Source of the DNA: Bog-1198 sp963727045
Lineage (GTDB): Bacteria; Pseudomonadota; Gammaproteobacteria; Steroidobacterales; Steroidobacteraceae
Direction: 5' to 3'
Assembly: GCA_963727045.1 (NCBI GenBank)
Contig: CAVSES010000001.1
Location: forward strand, 372,001 to 436,000
DNA: 64,000 nt
Numbering within the stretch: the first letter of the stretch is position 1; the number at the start of each line of letters is the position of its first letter. Under the pieces are notes generated by a model. It had not been told where the DNA came from. It did no database searches and was given only the letters and a program-made list of their open reading frames with translations. The position numbers and the translations under genes were made by a program. This document shows, piece after piece, positions 35,071 through 44,297 of the stretch.

Positions 35071-35085
35071 AGAGGCGGCGAACGA

Positions 35086-35595
35086 CTACAAATCCTCCAT
35101 GTTCTCCGGGTCGTACAGCTCGCAGCTGACCGCGGTTTCTGGCTGCAGCGTGGTCCACAGGGCGTCGTGCCAGATGGCGGTTGCTATTCCGGCGGTGGGC
35201 AATTCCCGCGGCAGGGGTTTTGGACCCAGGCGGCTTGCGATTTGACTCAAGCCTGGGTTGTGGCCGCAAATCATGATGTGGTGCAAGCCGGCATCGCGGC
35301 GGCAGAGGACCGTCCACGTGGTTTCGGGCGTGGCAAGGTACAGTTCACGCGCGCATTGCACCTGTTTGGGGTCCAGATCGCACGCAGCGGCGATGATTTC
35401 AGCGGTCGCCCAAGTGCGCTCCGCGGGACTCACCAATATGAGGTCCGGGATGAGGTCTCGTGACACGATCCGCATCGCCATCTCCCGCGCCTCGATGCTT
35501 CCGCGGCGCGTCAACGTGCGCTCGAAATCCTCCGCGCAGGCATCGACGGACTGCGCCTTCCCATGTCGCAACAGCGTCAGTCTGCGCGTACCCAC
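35086..35595 (-). CDS. SixA-like histidine phosphatase
   Basis: 169 residues from GTG 35595, with AAGG nine bases upstream on the minus strand; the longer frame to 35760 reads the Rieske gene out of frame. The RHG catalytic motif lies in LTLLRHGKAQS at the very N-terminus, and the second catalytic His is in ICGHNPGLSQ. SixA dephosphorylates phosphohistidine in phosphotransferase or phosphorelay proteins; the target here is unknown. The start overlaps the Rieske gene's end by 19 bases, making it the last gene of the suf operon. Confidence 0.85.
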   Translation of the reverse strand: MGTRRLTLLRHGKAQSVDACAEDFERTLTRRGSIEAREMAMRIVSRDLIPDLILVSPAERTWATAEIIAAACDLDPKQVQCARELYLATPETTWTVLCRRDAGLHHIMICGHNPGLSQIASRLGPKPLPRELPTAGIATAIWHDALWTTLQPETAVSCELYDPENMEDL

Positions 35596-35885
35596 AAATG
35601 GCCACCTTCGGTTTTCGTCGGGTATACACGAACGGGTTCGTACGCGGGGGGACTCAACGCCTCCCCCGTCTTGAGACAAAAGCGGGCGCCGTGCCGCGGA
35701 CAAATGATTTCGGTACCCTCGACCGCGCCGCCCGTGAGTTCCGCGCCGTCGTGAGTGCACACATCGTCAATGGCAAAATAGGCACCGCCGCTGCGGACGA
35801 CGGCGATCATGCGCCGCCCCGCGGGTATGGAAATTGCCTGACCCTCGATCAGCTCCGTGAGGGGTCCCGCGTCGATCCATTTCAC
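35577..35885 (-). CDS. Rieske [2Fe-2S] ferredoxin
   Basis: 102 residues forming a single Rieske domain with no membrane anchor. The cluster ligands are in CTHDGAELTGG (C-x-H) and CPRHGARFCL (C-x2-H). Proteins like this are often named 'non-heme iron oxygenase ferredoxin subunit', but no oxygenase gene is nearby. It sits between sufT and the SixA-like gene in the suf operon, so it may be an electron donor or an Fe-S client protein. That role is inferred. Confidence 0.9.
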   Translation of the reverse strand: MKWIDAGPLTELIEGQAISIPAGRRMIAVVRSGGAYFAIDDVCTHDGAELTGGAVEGTEIICPRHGARFCLKTGEALSPPAYEPVRVYPTKTEGGHLWVRAD

Positions 35886-35911
35886 GACTGCTTCCTCTTG
35901 AGACCTTGTCT

Positions 35912-36463
35912 CTACATCATGCCGGTCTGCAAACGAGCCTCATCCGACATCATGGTCTGATTCCATGGTGGATCGAAAACCAGCTCCACGTTCGCGCGCG
36001 CAACGGTCGGAACGATCTGCACCTTGTCGCGCACGTCCTGCACCAAGACTTCTCCCATTCCGCACCCGGGGGCGGTCAGCGTCATCTTGATGTCGACCGT
36101 GCGCGTCGCATCTTCGTTCTTGCTGACGTCGCATTCGTACACCAGACCCAGATCGACGATGTTGACGGGTATCTCCGGGTCGTAGCACGTCTTGAGCTGC
36201 TGCCAAACGATGTTCTTGATGTCGTCTTCCGACGCGCCGGGCGGCACCTCGGGCGCAGCGGCTGCCGTCTTGCCGATGGCGCCCGCATCCGCGCCTGCGA
36301 TGCGGAACAAGTTGCCGTCGATGTACACGGTGAAGCTGCCGCCGAGCGCCTGGGTGATGTAACCCACCGAGCCCAACTTCAGATTCACCTCGACGCCGGC
36401 GGGAATCGCGATGGCCTTGACATCACGCTGCACCACGATGGGTTCGTTTTCGTAGGAATGCAT
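35912..36463 (-). CDS. sufT: Fe-S cluster assembly protein SufT
   Basis: 183 residues. The N-terminal part (about 1-75) is specific to long SufT, and the C-terminal half is a MIP18/DUF59 domain with CYDPEIPVNIVDLGLVYEC and the conserved Cys in TAPGCGMGEVLVQDV. SufT acts in cluster maturation or delivery to a subset of Fe-S proteins. It follows sufU by 11 bases. Confidence 0.93.
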   Translation of the reverse strand: MHSYENEPIVVQRDVKAIAIPAGVEVNLKLGSVGYITQALGGSFTVYIDGNLFRIAGADAGAIGKTAAAAPEVPPGASEDDIKNIVWQQLKTCYDPEIPVNIVDLGLVYECDVSKNEDATRTVDIKMTLTAPGCGMGEVLVQDVRDKVQIVPTVARANVELVFDPPWNQTMMSDEARLQTGMM

Positions 36464-36474
36464 CTTTCAAAGGC

Positions 36475-36930
36475 TCATTCGGTGGTAACTTGTGGCAACG
36501 CCTGAGGGTGCGGAGATTGAAGGGCCGTGGCGAGAGTGTGCCAGCACAGGCTCGCGCATTTCACCCGCGCGGGGTACGCCCGGACCCCGGAGAGCGCCGC
36601 AAGCTTGCCGAGTTCGTCGGCGGGCGGCGCAGCATCGTCGGTGAGCAGCTGGTGCACGCGCTCGAAGAGCCGCAGCGCCTCTGCGCGCGACCTGCCTTTC
36701 ACCGCCTCGGTCATCAGGGAAGCCGACGCGGTGGAAATTGCGCATCCTTGTCCTTCGAAGCGGATATCGCTGATCTTGTCGTCGTCCAATTTCAGCCTCA
36801 CGGTGAGACGGTCGCCGCACATGGGATTGAATCCCTCGACGCTGGCATCCGCGGCTTCCAATCCGCCGAAATTGCGCGGCCGGCGGTTGTGGTCGAGGAT
36901 GACGTCGCGGTACAGGTCGTTCAGTTCCAT
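36475..36930 (-). CDS. sufU: SufU/NifU-like Fe-S scaffold or sulfur-transfer protein
   Basis: 151 residues. The three conserved cysteines appear in NPMCGDRLTV, GQGCAIS and RVKCASLCW, with an Asp in CGDR. The insertion between the second and third Cys is typical of SufU. It probably receives sulfur from SufS or holds nascent clusters. Seven bases separate it from sufS. Confidence 0.93.
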   Translation of the reverse strand: MELNDLYRDVILDHNRRPRNFGGLEAADASVEGFNPMCGDRLTVRLKLDDDKISDIRFEGQGCAISTASASLMTEAVKGRSRAEALRLFERVHQLLTDDAAPPADELGKLAALSGVRAYPARVKCASLCWHTLATALQSPHPQALPQVTTE

Positions 36931-36937
36931 GGCGGCG

Positions 36938-38188
36938 TCACGCGAACAGCTTGCGCGCGCGCTCTACGCCGGCGGCAAGCCTGTCGATTTCCTCGAAGGT
37001 GTTGTAGAAAGCGAAGGAGGCGCGGGCGGTCGCGGGCAGCTTGAAGAAATCCATGACCGGCATGGCGCAGTGGTGGCCGGTGCGAATGGCGATGCCATCC
37101 TCGTCGAGGATGGTTCCCAGGTCGTGGGGATGCACACCCGCGACGGTGAACGAAACCAGGCTCGCCTTGTCCGCGGCGGTACCGACGATGCGAAGATCCG
37201 GTATGCGGCCCAGCGCCGAGGTTGCATGATCGAGGAGCGCGGCCTCGTAAGAGTGCGCTGCGTCGCGGTCCAGGCCCTGCAGGAAATCCACCGCCGCGCC
37301 CAATCCGACCCCGCCGGAGATGTTCGGCGTGCCGGCCTCGAACTTGTTGGGCAGGCCGTTGTAGGTGGTCTTGGCGAAGGTCACGGCAAGAATCATCTCG
37401 CCTCCGCCCTGCCAGGGCGGCATGCGCTCGAGCAGATCCTCGCGCCCGTACAGCACGCCGACTCCCGTGGGGCCGTACATCTTATGCCCCGAGAAAGCGT
37501 AGAAGTCGCAGCCCAACTCCTGCACGTCGACGTGCAGATGCGACACGGCCTGTGCACCGTCGACCAACGTGATGATGCCCCGCGCTTTGGCGGCGGCGAT
37601 CAAGCGGCGGATCGGCAGGACCGTGCCCAGAGCATTCGATACGTGCGCACAGGCAAACAGGCGCGTGCGCGGGTTCATGAGAGCCACCACCTCGTCCGCG
37701 TGGACATCCCCGCGCGAATCGATGGGCGCGACCACGAGCCTTGCGCCCGTTTGTTCGCAGACCATCTGCCACGGCACGATGTTGGCGTGGTGCTCCAGGT
37801 GCGTGACGAGTATTTCATCCCCCGGCTTCAGCATCGGTCTGGCCCAGCTTTGCGCAACGAGATTGATCGCTTCGGTGGTCCCGCGCACGAAGATGATTTC
37901 ATGCCGCGAGCGGGCGTTGATGAATCGGCGCAATCGATCCCGCGAACCCTCGTACAGCGCGGTCGCCTCCTGGCTCAGCGTGTGCACGCCGCGGTGAATG
38001 TTGGCATGATGGTGCCGTTCGTAGTCGTCGACGGCGTCGATCACGGCGGTGGGTCGTTGCGCGGACGCTCCGTTGTCCAAATAGGCGAGCGGTTTGCCGC
38101 GCACCAAACGCGCCAGCACCGGAAACTGCCGGCGCACGGCGTTCACGTCGAAGCGGTCCGTCCGTCCGGCGAGTGCAATATTCTTCAT
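36938..38188 (-). CDS. sufS: cysteine desulfurase SufS
   Basis: 416 residues from ATG 38188; upstream frame readable to 38401 overlaps sufD and is not conserved. Group II PLP cysteine desulfurase. The PLP lysine lies in AFSGHKMYGPTGVGVLYG, and the persulfide-forming Cys is in RTGHHCAMP near residue 370. LDNGASAQRP marks the N-terminus. The ATG overlaps the sufD stop (38185-38187). Confidence 0.96.
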   Translation of the reverse strand: MKNIALAGRTDRFDVNAVRRQFPVLARLVRGKPLAYLDNGASAQRPTAVIDAVDDYERHHHANIHRGVHTLSQEATALYEGSRDRLRRFINARSRHEIIFVRGTTEAINLVAQSWARPMLKPGDEILVTHLEHHANIVPWQMVCEQTGARLVVAPIDSRGDVHADEVVALMNPRTRLFACAHVSNALGTVLPIRRLIAAAKARGIITLVDGAQAVSHLHVDVQELGCDFYAFSGHKMYGPTGVGVLYGREDLLERMPPWQGGGEMILAVTFAKTTYNGLPNKFEAGTPNISGGVGLGAAVDFLQGLDRDAAHSYEAALLDHATSALGRIPDLRIVGTAADKASLVSFTVAGVHPHDLGTILDEDGIAIRTGHHCAMPVMDFFKLPATARASFAFYNTFEEIDRLAAGVERARKLFA

Positions 38189-39522
38189 CGGAACTTCCGC
38201 AAGGTTTGCGAATCGGGCAATTGAGCGATTAGCGCGCTTTCGATCGCCGCCCGCGCCGAGGTCACCGACATGCCCGTGAGCGCGTCGGCGAGGAAGGCAT
38301 ACACGAGCAAGCTCTGCGCGGTGGCACGGTCCAGGCCGCGCGACAGCATGTAGAAGAGCATGTCGGGGTCGAGCCGACCGGTGGTCGCGCCGTGGGCGCA
38401 TTTCACCTCATCGGCGTGGATCTCGAGCTGAGGCCGTGTATCGATCTCGGCCGTCGGCGACAGGAGCAAGCCGCGGCAGGATTGCTGCGACTGCGCGTGC
38501 ACGGCGCCGGCGTCGACGATCACCTTGCTGTTGAAGATGACGCGGCTCACGTCGCCGGCGATGGCGCGCGCGATCTGGCTGCTGCGAGTATCGGGCGCGC
38601 CGTGGGTCACGATGTTGACGCAGTCGACGTGCCGTTCAGCGTGCCCCACCAGCAGCGAGCAGCTGTCGAGCGAGGCGCCGGGCTCGTTCAGATGCGATTC
38701 GAGGGCGGTTCGCACCATGCCGCCGCCCAGCACGATGGTGAACTGCTTGCAGGCGCTGCCCTGGCCCTGCCGGATGTCGAGAGAATCGAGGTGAGTGGCA
38801 CCCTGATCCGTCGAATAGACGCGATAGTGCTCGATCTGCGCGTCGCGGCGCAGTTCGATGCGCGTGTTCGAATTGACGAGGGGCACGTGTTCGCCCTGCG
38901 CCACGTGGTGCTCCACGATGACGGCGCTCGATCCCGGGGCGGCGTCGATGATGACGCGCGGATGGGCGATGTTGTGGGCGCCGTCGCCGCTCGCAACGTG
39001 CACGATCACCAGCGGCGCCGCCGCCCGCCCGGTGACCCTGAGATACAGCCCATCGACGAACAGGGCGGTATTGAGAAGCGCCCAGCGCTGCACGTCGGCG
39101 TCCGACAGCGGTTCGAGAAAGCGCGCGAGCGTGCCGGGATCGACCCGCGCCATTTCCTTCAGGCTGCGCACCTCGATGCCGCCGACCGGACCACCCGCGG
39201 CGGGCAGCACCGGATGTCCGTTGACCATGATGAGCGATGCCGGGCGATCGCCGGCGCCGAGGAGCGAAATCGAAGCGCCCGATTCGACGCCGTCGCGCAA
39301 TCTTGGCGGGGCGTCCACGAAGTTCTGCGCGGCGAGGCCGCGAAGATTGGTGTAGCGCCACGTCTCATCGCGCAAGGTCGGCAGACCCAGCTCGAGAAAC
39401 CGCTGCATGGCACGTTCGCGCACCGGGGTCAGGGAATCCGCGGATCTTTCCCGCCATTGCGCGGCAAAGGAGCGCAGCGCCGCCGACATCGGCAGGGCGG
39501 CGGCTTGCGGTGCCGCACTCAT
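38185..39522 (-). CDS. sufD: Fe-S cluster assembly protein SufD
   Basis: 445 residues. SufD forms the SufBC2D scaffold with SufB and SufC. The C-terminal beta-helix domain contains SSQIARAIAGDVSRVIFNSK, DTRPQLEIHADEVKCAHGAT and the terminal ARAAIESALIAQL. The N-terminal RDETWRYTNLRGL motif is typical of SufD. The ATG overlaps the sufC stop. Confidence 0.95.
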   Translation of the reverse strand: MSAAPQAAALPMSAALRSFAAQWRERSADSLTPVRERAMQRFLELGLPTLRDETWRYTNLRGLAAQNFVDAPPRLRDGVESGASISLLGAGDRPASLIMVNGHPVLPAAGGPVGGIEVRSLKEMARVDPGTLARFLEPLSDADVQRWALLNTALFVDGLYLRVTGRAAAPLVIVHVASGDGAHNIAHPRVIIDAAPGSSAVIVEHHVAQGEHVPLVNSNTRIELRRDAQIEHYRVYSTDQGATHLDSLDIRQGQGSACKQFTIVLGGGMVRTALESHLNEPGASLDSCSLLVGHAERHVDCVNIVTHGAPDTRSSQIARAIAGDVSRVIFNSKVIVDAGAVHAQSQQSCRGLLLSPTAEIDTRPQLEIHADEVKCAHGATTGRLDPDMLFYMLSRGLDRATAQSLLVYAFLADALTGMSVTSARAAIESALIAQLPDSQTLRKFR

Positions 39523-40271
39523 GCGACTTGGGCTCCCAATACCCAGTCGTAGCCGCGGCGTTCAAGCTCATGTGCGAGCGACTTGTCGCCCGATTTCACG
39601 ATGCGCCCGCCCGACAACACGTGCACCTGATCGGGCTCGATGTAATCGAGCAATCTCTGATAGTGGGTCACGAGCACGATGGCCCGCTTCGGATCGCGCA
39701 GCGTATTCACTCCCGCCGACACCACCTTGAGCGCATCGATGTCGAGACCGGAATCCGTCTCGTCCAAGATCGCAAGCTTCGGTTCCAGAACCAGCATCTG
39801 CAGAACTTCATTGCGCTTCTTTTCGCCCCCGGAGAAACCCTCGTTGACGCCGCGCGTCAGGAACGATTCGCTCATCTGCATGAACTTCATCTTCTGCCGG
39901 ATGAGGGAAAGGAAATCGTAGGCATCGACCTCCGGCTCTCCCGCCGCCTTGCGTTTGGCGTTGAGCGCCGCCTTCAGCAAATAGACATTGTTGACGCCGG
40001 GAATTTCCACCGGATACTGAAAGCCGAGGAACAGGCCGGCGCGGGCTCGTTCCTCGGGAGCCAGTGCGAGCAGGTCACGGCCCTCGAAAGTCACCGAACC
40101 GCCCGTGACCTCAAAATCCTCGCGCCCGGCCAGCACTTGCGCAAGCGTGCTCTTGCCCGAACCATTCGGGCCCATGATGGCATGCACCTCGCCGGCGCGG
40201 ACCTCGAGATTGATGCCCTTCAGAATGTCTTTGCCCGCAACGCGGGCGCTCAAATCGGTAATTTTCAGCAA
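39519..40271 (-). CDS. sufC: Fe-S cluster assembly ATPase SufC
   Basis: 250 residues. ABC-type ATPase with Walker A GPNGSGKST (about residues 34-42), signature FSGGEKKRNEVLQ and Walker B LAILDETDSGLDIDAL. It powers the SufBCD scaffold. It follows sufB by 16 bases. Confidence 0.97.
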   Translation of the reverse strand: MLKITDLSARVAGKDILKGINLEVRAGEVHAIMGPNGSGKSTLAQVLAGREDFEVTGGSVTFEGRDLLALAPEERARAGLFLGFQYPVEIPGVNNVYLLKAALNAKRKAAGEPEVDAYDFLSLIRQKMKFMQMSESFLTRGVNEGFSGGEKKRNEVLQMLVLEPKLAILDETDSGLDIDALKVVSAGVNTLRDPKRAIVLVTHYQRLLDYIEPDQVHVLSGGRIVKSGDKSLAHELERRGYDWVLGAQVA

Positions 40272-40287
40272 GATCTTTCCTCTGCCT

Positions 40288-41736
40288 TCAGCCCACGGCG
40301 CCTTCCAGGCTCACGCTCAACAGGTTCTGTGCCTCGACGGCGAACTCCATCGGCAGTTCCTTGAACACCACTTTGCAAAAACCGCTCACAATCATGTTGA
40401 CCGCGTCCTCGGCCGAGATGCCGCGCTGCAGGCAGTAGAACAGCTGGTCCTCGCCGATCTTGGAGGTGCTGGCCTCGTGCTCGACCGTCGCGGTCGGGTT
40501 CTTGACCTCCATGTAGGGAAAGGTGTGCGCTGCGCATTTCGGCCCCATCAGGAGCGAATCGCATTGCGTGAAATTGCGCGCGCCCGCCGCGCTCGGCAGG
40601 ATCTTCACCAAGCCGCGGTACGTGTTTTCGGCATGGCCGGCGGAGATGCCCTTGGAGACGATCGTGCTCCTCGTGTTGCGGCCGATGTGAACCATCTTCG
40701 TGCCGGTGTCCGCCTGCTGGTAATTGTTGGCGACCGCGACCGAATAGAATTCGCCGATCGAGTTCTCGCCCTTCAAAATGCAGCTGGGATACTTCCAGGT
40801 GATGGCGGATCCCGTTTCCACCTGAGTCCAGGAAATCTTGGAATCCCGCCCGCGGCATTCGCCGCGCTTGGTGACGAAGTTGTAAATGCCGCCCAGGCCG
40901 TTCTCGTCTCCCGGATACCAGTTCTGAACCGTCGAGTACTTGATCTGCGCATTGTCCAGGGCCACGAGCTCCACCACCGCGGCGTGCAGCTGATTCTCGT
41001 CGCGCATCGGCGCCGTGCAGCCCTCCAGATAACTCACCGATGCGCCCTCCGCGGCGATGATCAATGTGCGCTCGAATTGGCCCGTCTTGGCGGCATTGAT
41101 CCGAAAGTAGGTCGATAGTTCCATCGGGCAGCGCACGCCGGGCGGCACATAGACGAACGAACCGTCCGAGAACACCGCCGAATTGAGGGCGGCGAAAAAG
41201 TTGTCGCCCGGCGGAACCACGCTGCCGAGATAGCGTTCGATGAGTTCGGGATGATCGCGAACCGCATCGGAGAACGAACAAAATATCACGCCTGCCTTGC
41301 CCAATTTTTCCTTGAAGGTGGTTGCGACCGAAACGCTGTCGAACACGGCGTCGACGGCGACTCCCGCGAGGCGCGCCCGTTCGTGCAGCGGAATGCCGAG
41401 TTTGGCGTAGGTGGCGAGCAGCTTCGGATCCACTTCGTCGAGGCTCTTGGGGGCGTTCGCCGGGGCCCGCGGAGCGGAGTAGTACGAAATGTCCTGATAG
41501 TCGATGGGCTTGTAGTGCACGTGCGCCCAGGTCGGCTCCTGCATCGTCTGCCAATGGCGAAACGCCTTCAGCCTCCAATCGAGCAGGAACTTCGGCTCGT
41601 GCTTCTTCTTCGAGATGGCGGCAACGACTTCCTCGTCGAGACCGGGAGGCAGGCTGTCCGACTCGATATCGGTGACGAAGCCGTGCCGATATTTTTGCGC
41701 GAGGAGGGCTTCTACGTCTTGGGACTTGCTAGACAC
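40288..41736 (-). CDS. sufB: Fe-S cluster assembly protein SufB
   Basis: 482 residues. Main scaffold subunit for cluster building. Conserved SufB segments include YSTVQNWYPGDENG, FVTKRGECRG with its Cys, and SLLMGPKCAAHTFPYMEVKN. ISAEDAVNMIVSGFCK lies near the end. It follows the sufR regulator by 32 bases and starts the structural part of the operon. Confidence 0.97.
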   Translation of the reverse strand: MSSKSQDVEALLAQKYRHGFVTDIESDSLPPGLDEEVVAAISKKKHEPKFLLDWRLKAFRHWQTMQEPTWAHVHYKPIDYQDISYYSAPRAPANAPKSLDEVDPKLLATYAKLGIPLHERARLAGVAVDAVFDSVSVATTFKEKLGKAGVIFCSFSDAVRDHPELIERYLGSVVPPGDNFFAALNSAVFSDGSFVYVPPGVRCPMELSTYFRINAAKTGQFERTLIIAAEGASVSYLEGCTAPMRDENQLHAAVVELVALDNAQIKYSTVQNWYPGDENGLGGIYNFVTKRGECRGRDSKISWTQVETGSAITWKYPSCILKGENSIGEFYSVAVANNYQQADTGTKMVHIGRNTRSTIVSKGISAGHAENTYRGLVKILPSAAGARNFTQCDSLLMGPKCAAHTFPYMEVKNPTATVEHEASTSKIGEDQLFYCLQRGISAEDAVNMIVSGFCKVVFKELPMEFAVEAQNLLSVSLEGAVG

Positions 41737-41768
41737 GAAAGTTTCCAGTTGCGTTACGCATGGGTCGT

Positions 41769-42254
41769 TTAGATGGGGCCGCTTTTCGGGAATTCACTCG
41801 GGGAGTGCACTCGCATCTCCGACGCCAGGTCGGCAACCCGCAGGGTGGAGGAATCCAGGCCCGCCAATTGGCGCAGGGTCACCTCTTCGAGGGCACGACG
41901 GATGGCGGCATTCACCCTTTGCCATGCGCCGCCGACGCGGCACAGGCGTTCGATACCGCACTGACTCGAGGCTCCGCTGCACTCGGTGATCGCGATCGGC
42001 CCCTCGAATACGTCGAGTATTTGAGCGGCCGTAATCTGCTCGGGAGCCCGCGCCAGACGGTATCCCCCCTGGGAGCCGCGTGAGGAAATCACCATGCCGG
42101 CACGCTGCAATCCCTTGAGCACCTTGCTCACGGTAGGACGGCTCAGGCGCGTGCGCTCCGCCAATTCCGCCGCGGCGCGGTGGCGCGCGGGCTCTTGCGC
42201 TAAACTCGCCAGCACGACAGTTGCGTAATCGGTCAATTTTCCCATTCGCAGCAT
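41769..42254 (-). CDS. Rrf2-family SUF system regulator (SufR/IscR-like)
   Basis: 161 residues. Winged-helix DNA-binding domain (about 1-80) with RTRLSRPTVSKVLKGLQRAG and GSQGGYRLAR, followed by a three-Cys cluster site CSGASSQCGIERLC (about 92-105) that would hold a [2Fe-2S] or similar cluster. It matches the Rrf2-type SUF regulator subfamily. As first gene of the suf operon it most likely represses it when Fe-S supply is sufficient, through the palindromic site at 42281-42305. Confidence 0.9.
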   Translation of the reverse strand: MLRMGKLTDYATVVLASLAQEPARHRAAAELAERTRLSRPTVSKVLKGLQRAGMVISSRGSQGGYRLARAPEQITAAQILDVFEGPIAITECSGASSQCGIERLCRVGGAWQRVNAAIRRALEEVTLRQLAGLDSSTLRVADLASEMRVHSPSEFPKSGPI

Positions 42255-42280
42255 TGGAGTAGCTTCCCCTGTTGAAAGCG

Positions 42281-42305
42281 CTATGGGACAAGTTTAGTCC
42301 TATTT
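42281..42305. promoter_or_regulatory. IscR/SufR-type operator and suf promoter region
   Basis: The 25-base site has GAC at positions 7-9 and AGTC at 16-19, exactly where the IscR type 1 consensus has them, within a GGAC-N7-GTCC dyad. On the minus strand TTCAAA, 17 bases and CATAGC flank it as -35 and -10 candidates, so binding would cover the spacer. It lies 27 bases upstream of the regulator's start and 93 bases before the divergent aldolase gene. Confidence 0.6.
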
Positions 42306-42398
42306 GAATTGAAGGTCTACCCGCAGGGCAAAATCCTCTGTATTTTGATATCCTTAGCGATTCCGTACACCCGACGCCATCAGCGAGACACGCCAGAC

Positions 42399-43421
42399 AT
42401 GAACACCGCAGAACTTTGCGCCACGGCACGTGCGTTAGTGGCCAAGAGCAGAGGAATTTTGGCCGCCGACGAGAGCACGAGCACCATCAAGAAGCGGTTC
42501 GACACCATCAAACTCGATTCGACGGAGGAGAACCGGCGCGCTTACCGCGAGATGCTGTTTACCGCACCCGGCGCCCAGGAATACATCAGCGGCGTGATCA
42601 TGTACGACGAAACCCTGCGCCAGAAGACCAAGGACGGCGTGCCGTTTCCGGCGTATCTGACCCAGCATGGAATGCTGCCGGGCATCAAAGTCGACACCGG
42701 GGCGAAGCCGCTGGCCGGCTTTCCGGGCGAGACCATCACCGAAGGACTCGATGGATTGCGCGAACGCCTGGCCGAGTATTACAAGCTCGGTGCGAAGTTC
42801 GCGAAATGGCGCGCGGTCATCGACATCGGTAACGGCATTCCCACGCGGTATGCCATCGACGCCAATGCCGAGGCGCTGGCGCGCTACGCAACCCTGTGCC
42901 AGGAAGCGGGCATCGTGCCGATCGTCGAGCCCGAGGTCTTGATGGACGGGGCACACACTCTGGAGCGCTGCGAAGAGGTGACCAACCTGGTGCTCGACCG
43001 GGTGTTCGAGCGTTTGTTCGCCGCCCGCGTGCACCTCGAGGGCATGGTGCTCAAACCGAACATGGTCGTGCCCGGCAAGAAGAGCTCTCAGAAGGCGAGC
43101 CCGGAGCAGGTCGCCGACGCCACAGTCCGCACTTTGAAGCGACAGGTGCCCTCCGCGGTGCCCGGCATCGCGTTCCTGTCGGGCGGTCAAGGCCCGACCG
43201 AAGCGACGTTGCATCTGAGCCTGATGAATTCCCTGGGCCCGCTGCCGTGGGCGCTCACGTTCAGCTACGGCCGGGCGCTGCAAGAAAATGCGCTCAGCGC
43301 CTGGGGCGGAAAATCGAGCGGTTACCCGGGCGGCCAGCAGGCCCTGTTCGTGCGCGCAAAATTGAACGGTCTGGCGGCCGTGGGGGCCTACAAGGGCTCC
43401 ATGGAAGGCGCTGCGGCGTAA
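42399..43421 (+). CDS. class I fructose-bisphosphate aldolase
   Basis: 340 residues from ATG 42399; the frame opens earlier but MNTAELCATARALVAKSRGI is the conserved start. Schiff-base aldolase of the animal/plant type. LAADESTSTIKKRF is near residue 25 and VEPEVLMDG follows. The Schiff-base Lys lies in LEGMVLKPNMVVPG, and FLSGGQGPTEATLHL is conserved. It cleaves fructose-1,6-bisphosphate or runs in reverse for gluconeogenesis, consistent with ppsA elsewhere in the window. Confidence 0.95.
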   Translation: MNTAELCATARALVAKSRGILAADESTSTIKKRFDTIKLDSTEENRRAYREMLFTAPGAQEYISGVIMYDETLRQKTKDGVPFPAYLTQHGMLPGIKVDTGAKPLAGFPGETITEGLDGLRERLAEYYKLGAKFAKWRAVIDIGNGIPTRYAIDANAEALARYATLCQEAGIVPIVEPEVLMDGAHTLERCEEVTNLVLDRVFERLFAARVHLEGMVLKPNMVVPGKKSSQKASPEQVADATVRTLKRQVPSAVPGIAFLSGGQGPTEATLHLSLMNSLGPLPWALTFSYGRALQENALSAWGGKSSGYPGGQQALFVRAKLNGLAAVGAYKGSMEGAAA

Positions 43422-43442
43422 CCCTACGCGCTCAACCCGTGG

Positions 43443-44297
43443 GTGCCAGTCGTCATCGGACGCAGCCCTGCAGGCAAACCATTGAATCAATCTCCCGCCA
43501 TCGTCGAAATTCGTAATCTGGATTACGCGGTGAACGGCCGTCCGGTGTTTGCCGGACTCGACATGGACATTCCGCGCGGACGGATCACGGCGGTCATGGG
43601 ACCGAGCGGCACCGGCAAGACGACGCTGCTGCGTCTCATCACGGGCCAAGTGGCCGCCGACGGCGGCTCCATCCTGGTGGCAGGACAGGACATGCGCACC
43701 GTGCGCCGGGCGGACCTCTATGTGTTGCGCCGGAAGATGGGGATGCTGTTCCAGAACGGAGCGCTGCTCACGGACCTCTCCGTGTTCGAGAACGTCGCCT
43801 TCCCGCTGCGCGAACACACGGACCTGCCAGAGCGGCTCATTCGCCAATTGGTGCTCACGAAGCTGCAGGCCGTGGGATTACGGGGCGCGGCCGAGCTGAT
43901 GCCCGGCGAACTCTCCGGTGGCATGAGCCGGCGCGTCGCGCTGGCGCGGGCCATCGTCATGGATCCGGAGATCCTGATCTACGACGAACCCTTCGTGGGC
44001 CTCGATCCCATCTCGCTCGGAGTCATCTTGCGGTTGATCCGGCGGTTGAACGATGCGCTCGGCATCACCAGCATCGTGGTCTCCCACGACGTGCAGGAGA
44101 TCTCCACGGTGGCCGACACGGTTTTTCTGCTCTCCGGCGGCAAGGTGGCCGCGCAAGGCACACCGCAGCAGCTCAAATCCTTCCCCTCCGAAATCGTGCG
44201 GCAGTTCATCGGCGGCCTGGCCGACGGGCCGGTGCCTTTTCATTTCCCTGCGCCCGACTACTTCGGCGAACTGCTCAGCCGCGGCGAGGGTCCGTGA
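43443..44297 (+). CDS. mlaF: Mla phospholipid transport ATP-binding protein MlaF
   Basis: 284 residues from GTG 43443; TTG 43482 would give 271, nearer to E. coli MlaF. ATPase of the MlaFEDB complex that moves phospholipids between the outer and inner membranes to keep outer-membrane asymmetry. Walker A GPSGTGKTT, signature LSGGMSRRVALARAI and Walker B ILIYDEPFVGLDP are present. Its stop overlaps the mlaE start. Confidence 0.95.
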   Translation: MPVVIGRSPAGKPLNQSPAIVEIRNLDYAVNGRPVFAGLDMDIPRGRITAVMGPSGTGKTTLLRLITGQVAADGGSILVAGQDMRTVRRADLYVLRRKMGMLFQNGALLTDLSVFENVAFPLREHTDLPERLIRQLVLTKLQAVGLRGAAELMPGELSGGMSRRVALARAIVMDPEILIYDEPFVGLDPISLGVILRLIRRLNDALGITSIVVSHDVQEISTVADTVFLLSGGKVAAQGTPQQLKSFPSEIVRQFIGGLADGPVPFHFPAPDYFGELLSRGEGP

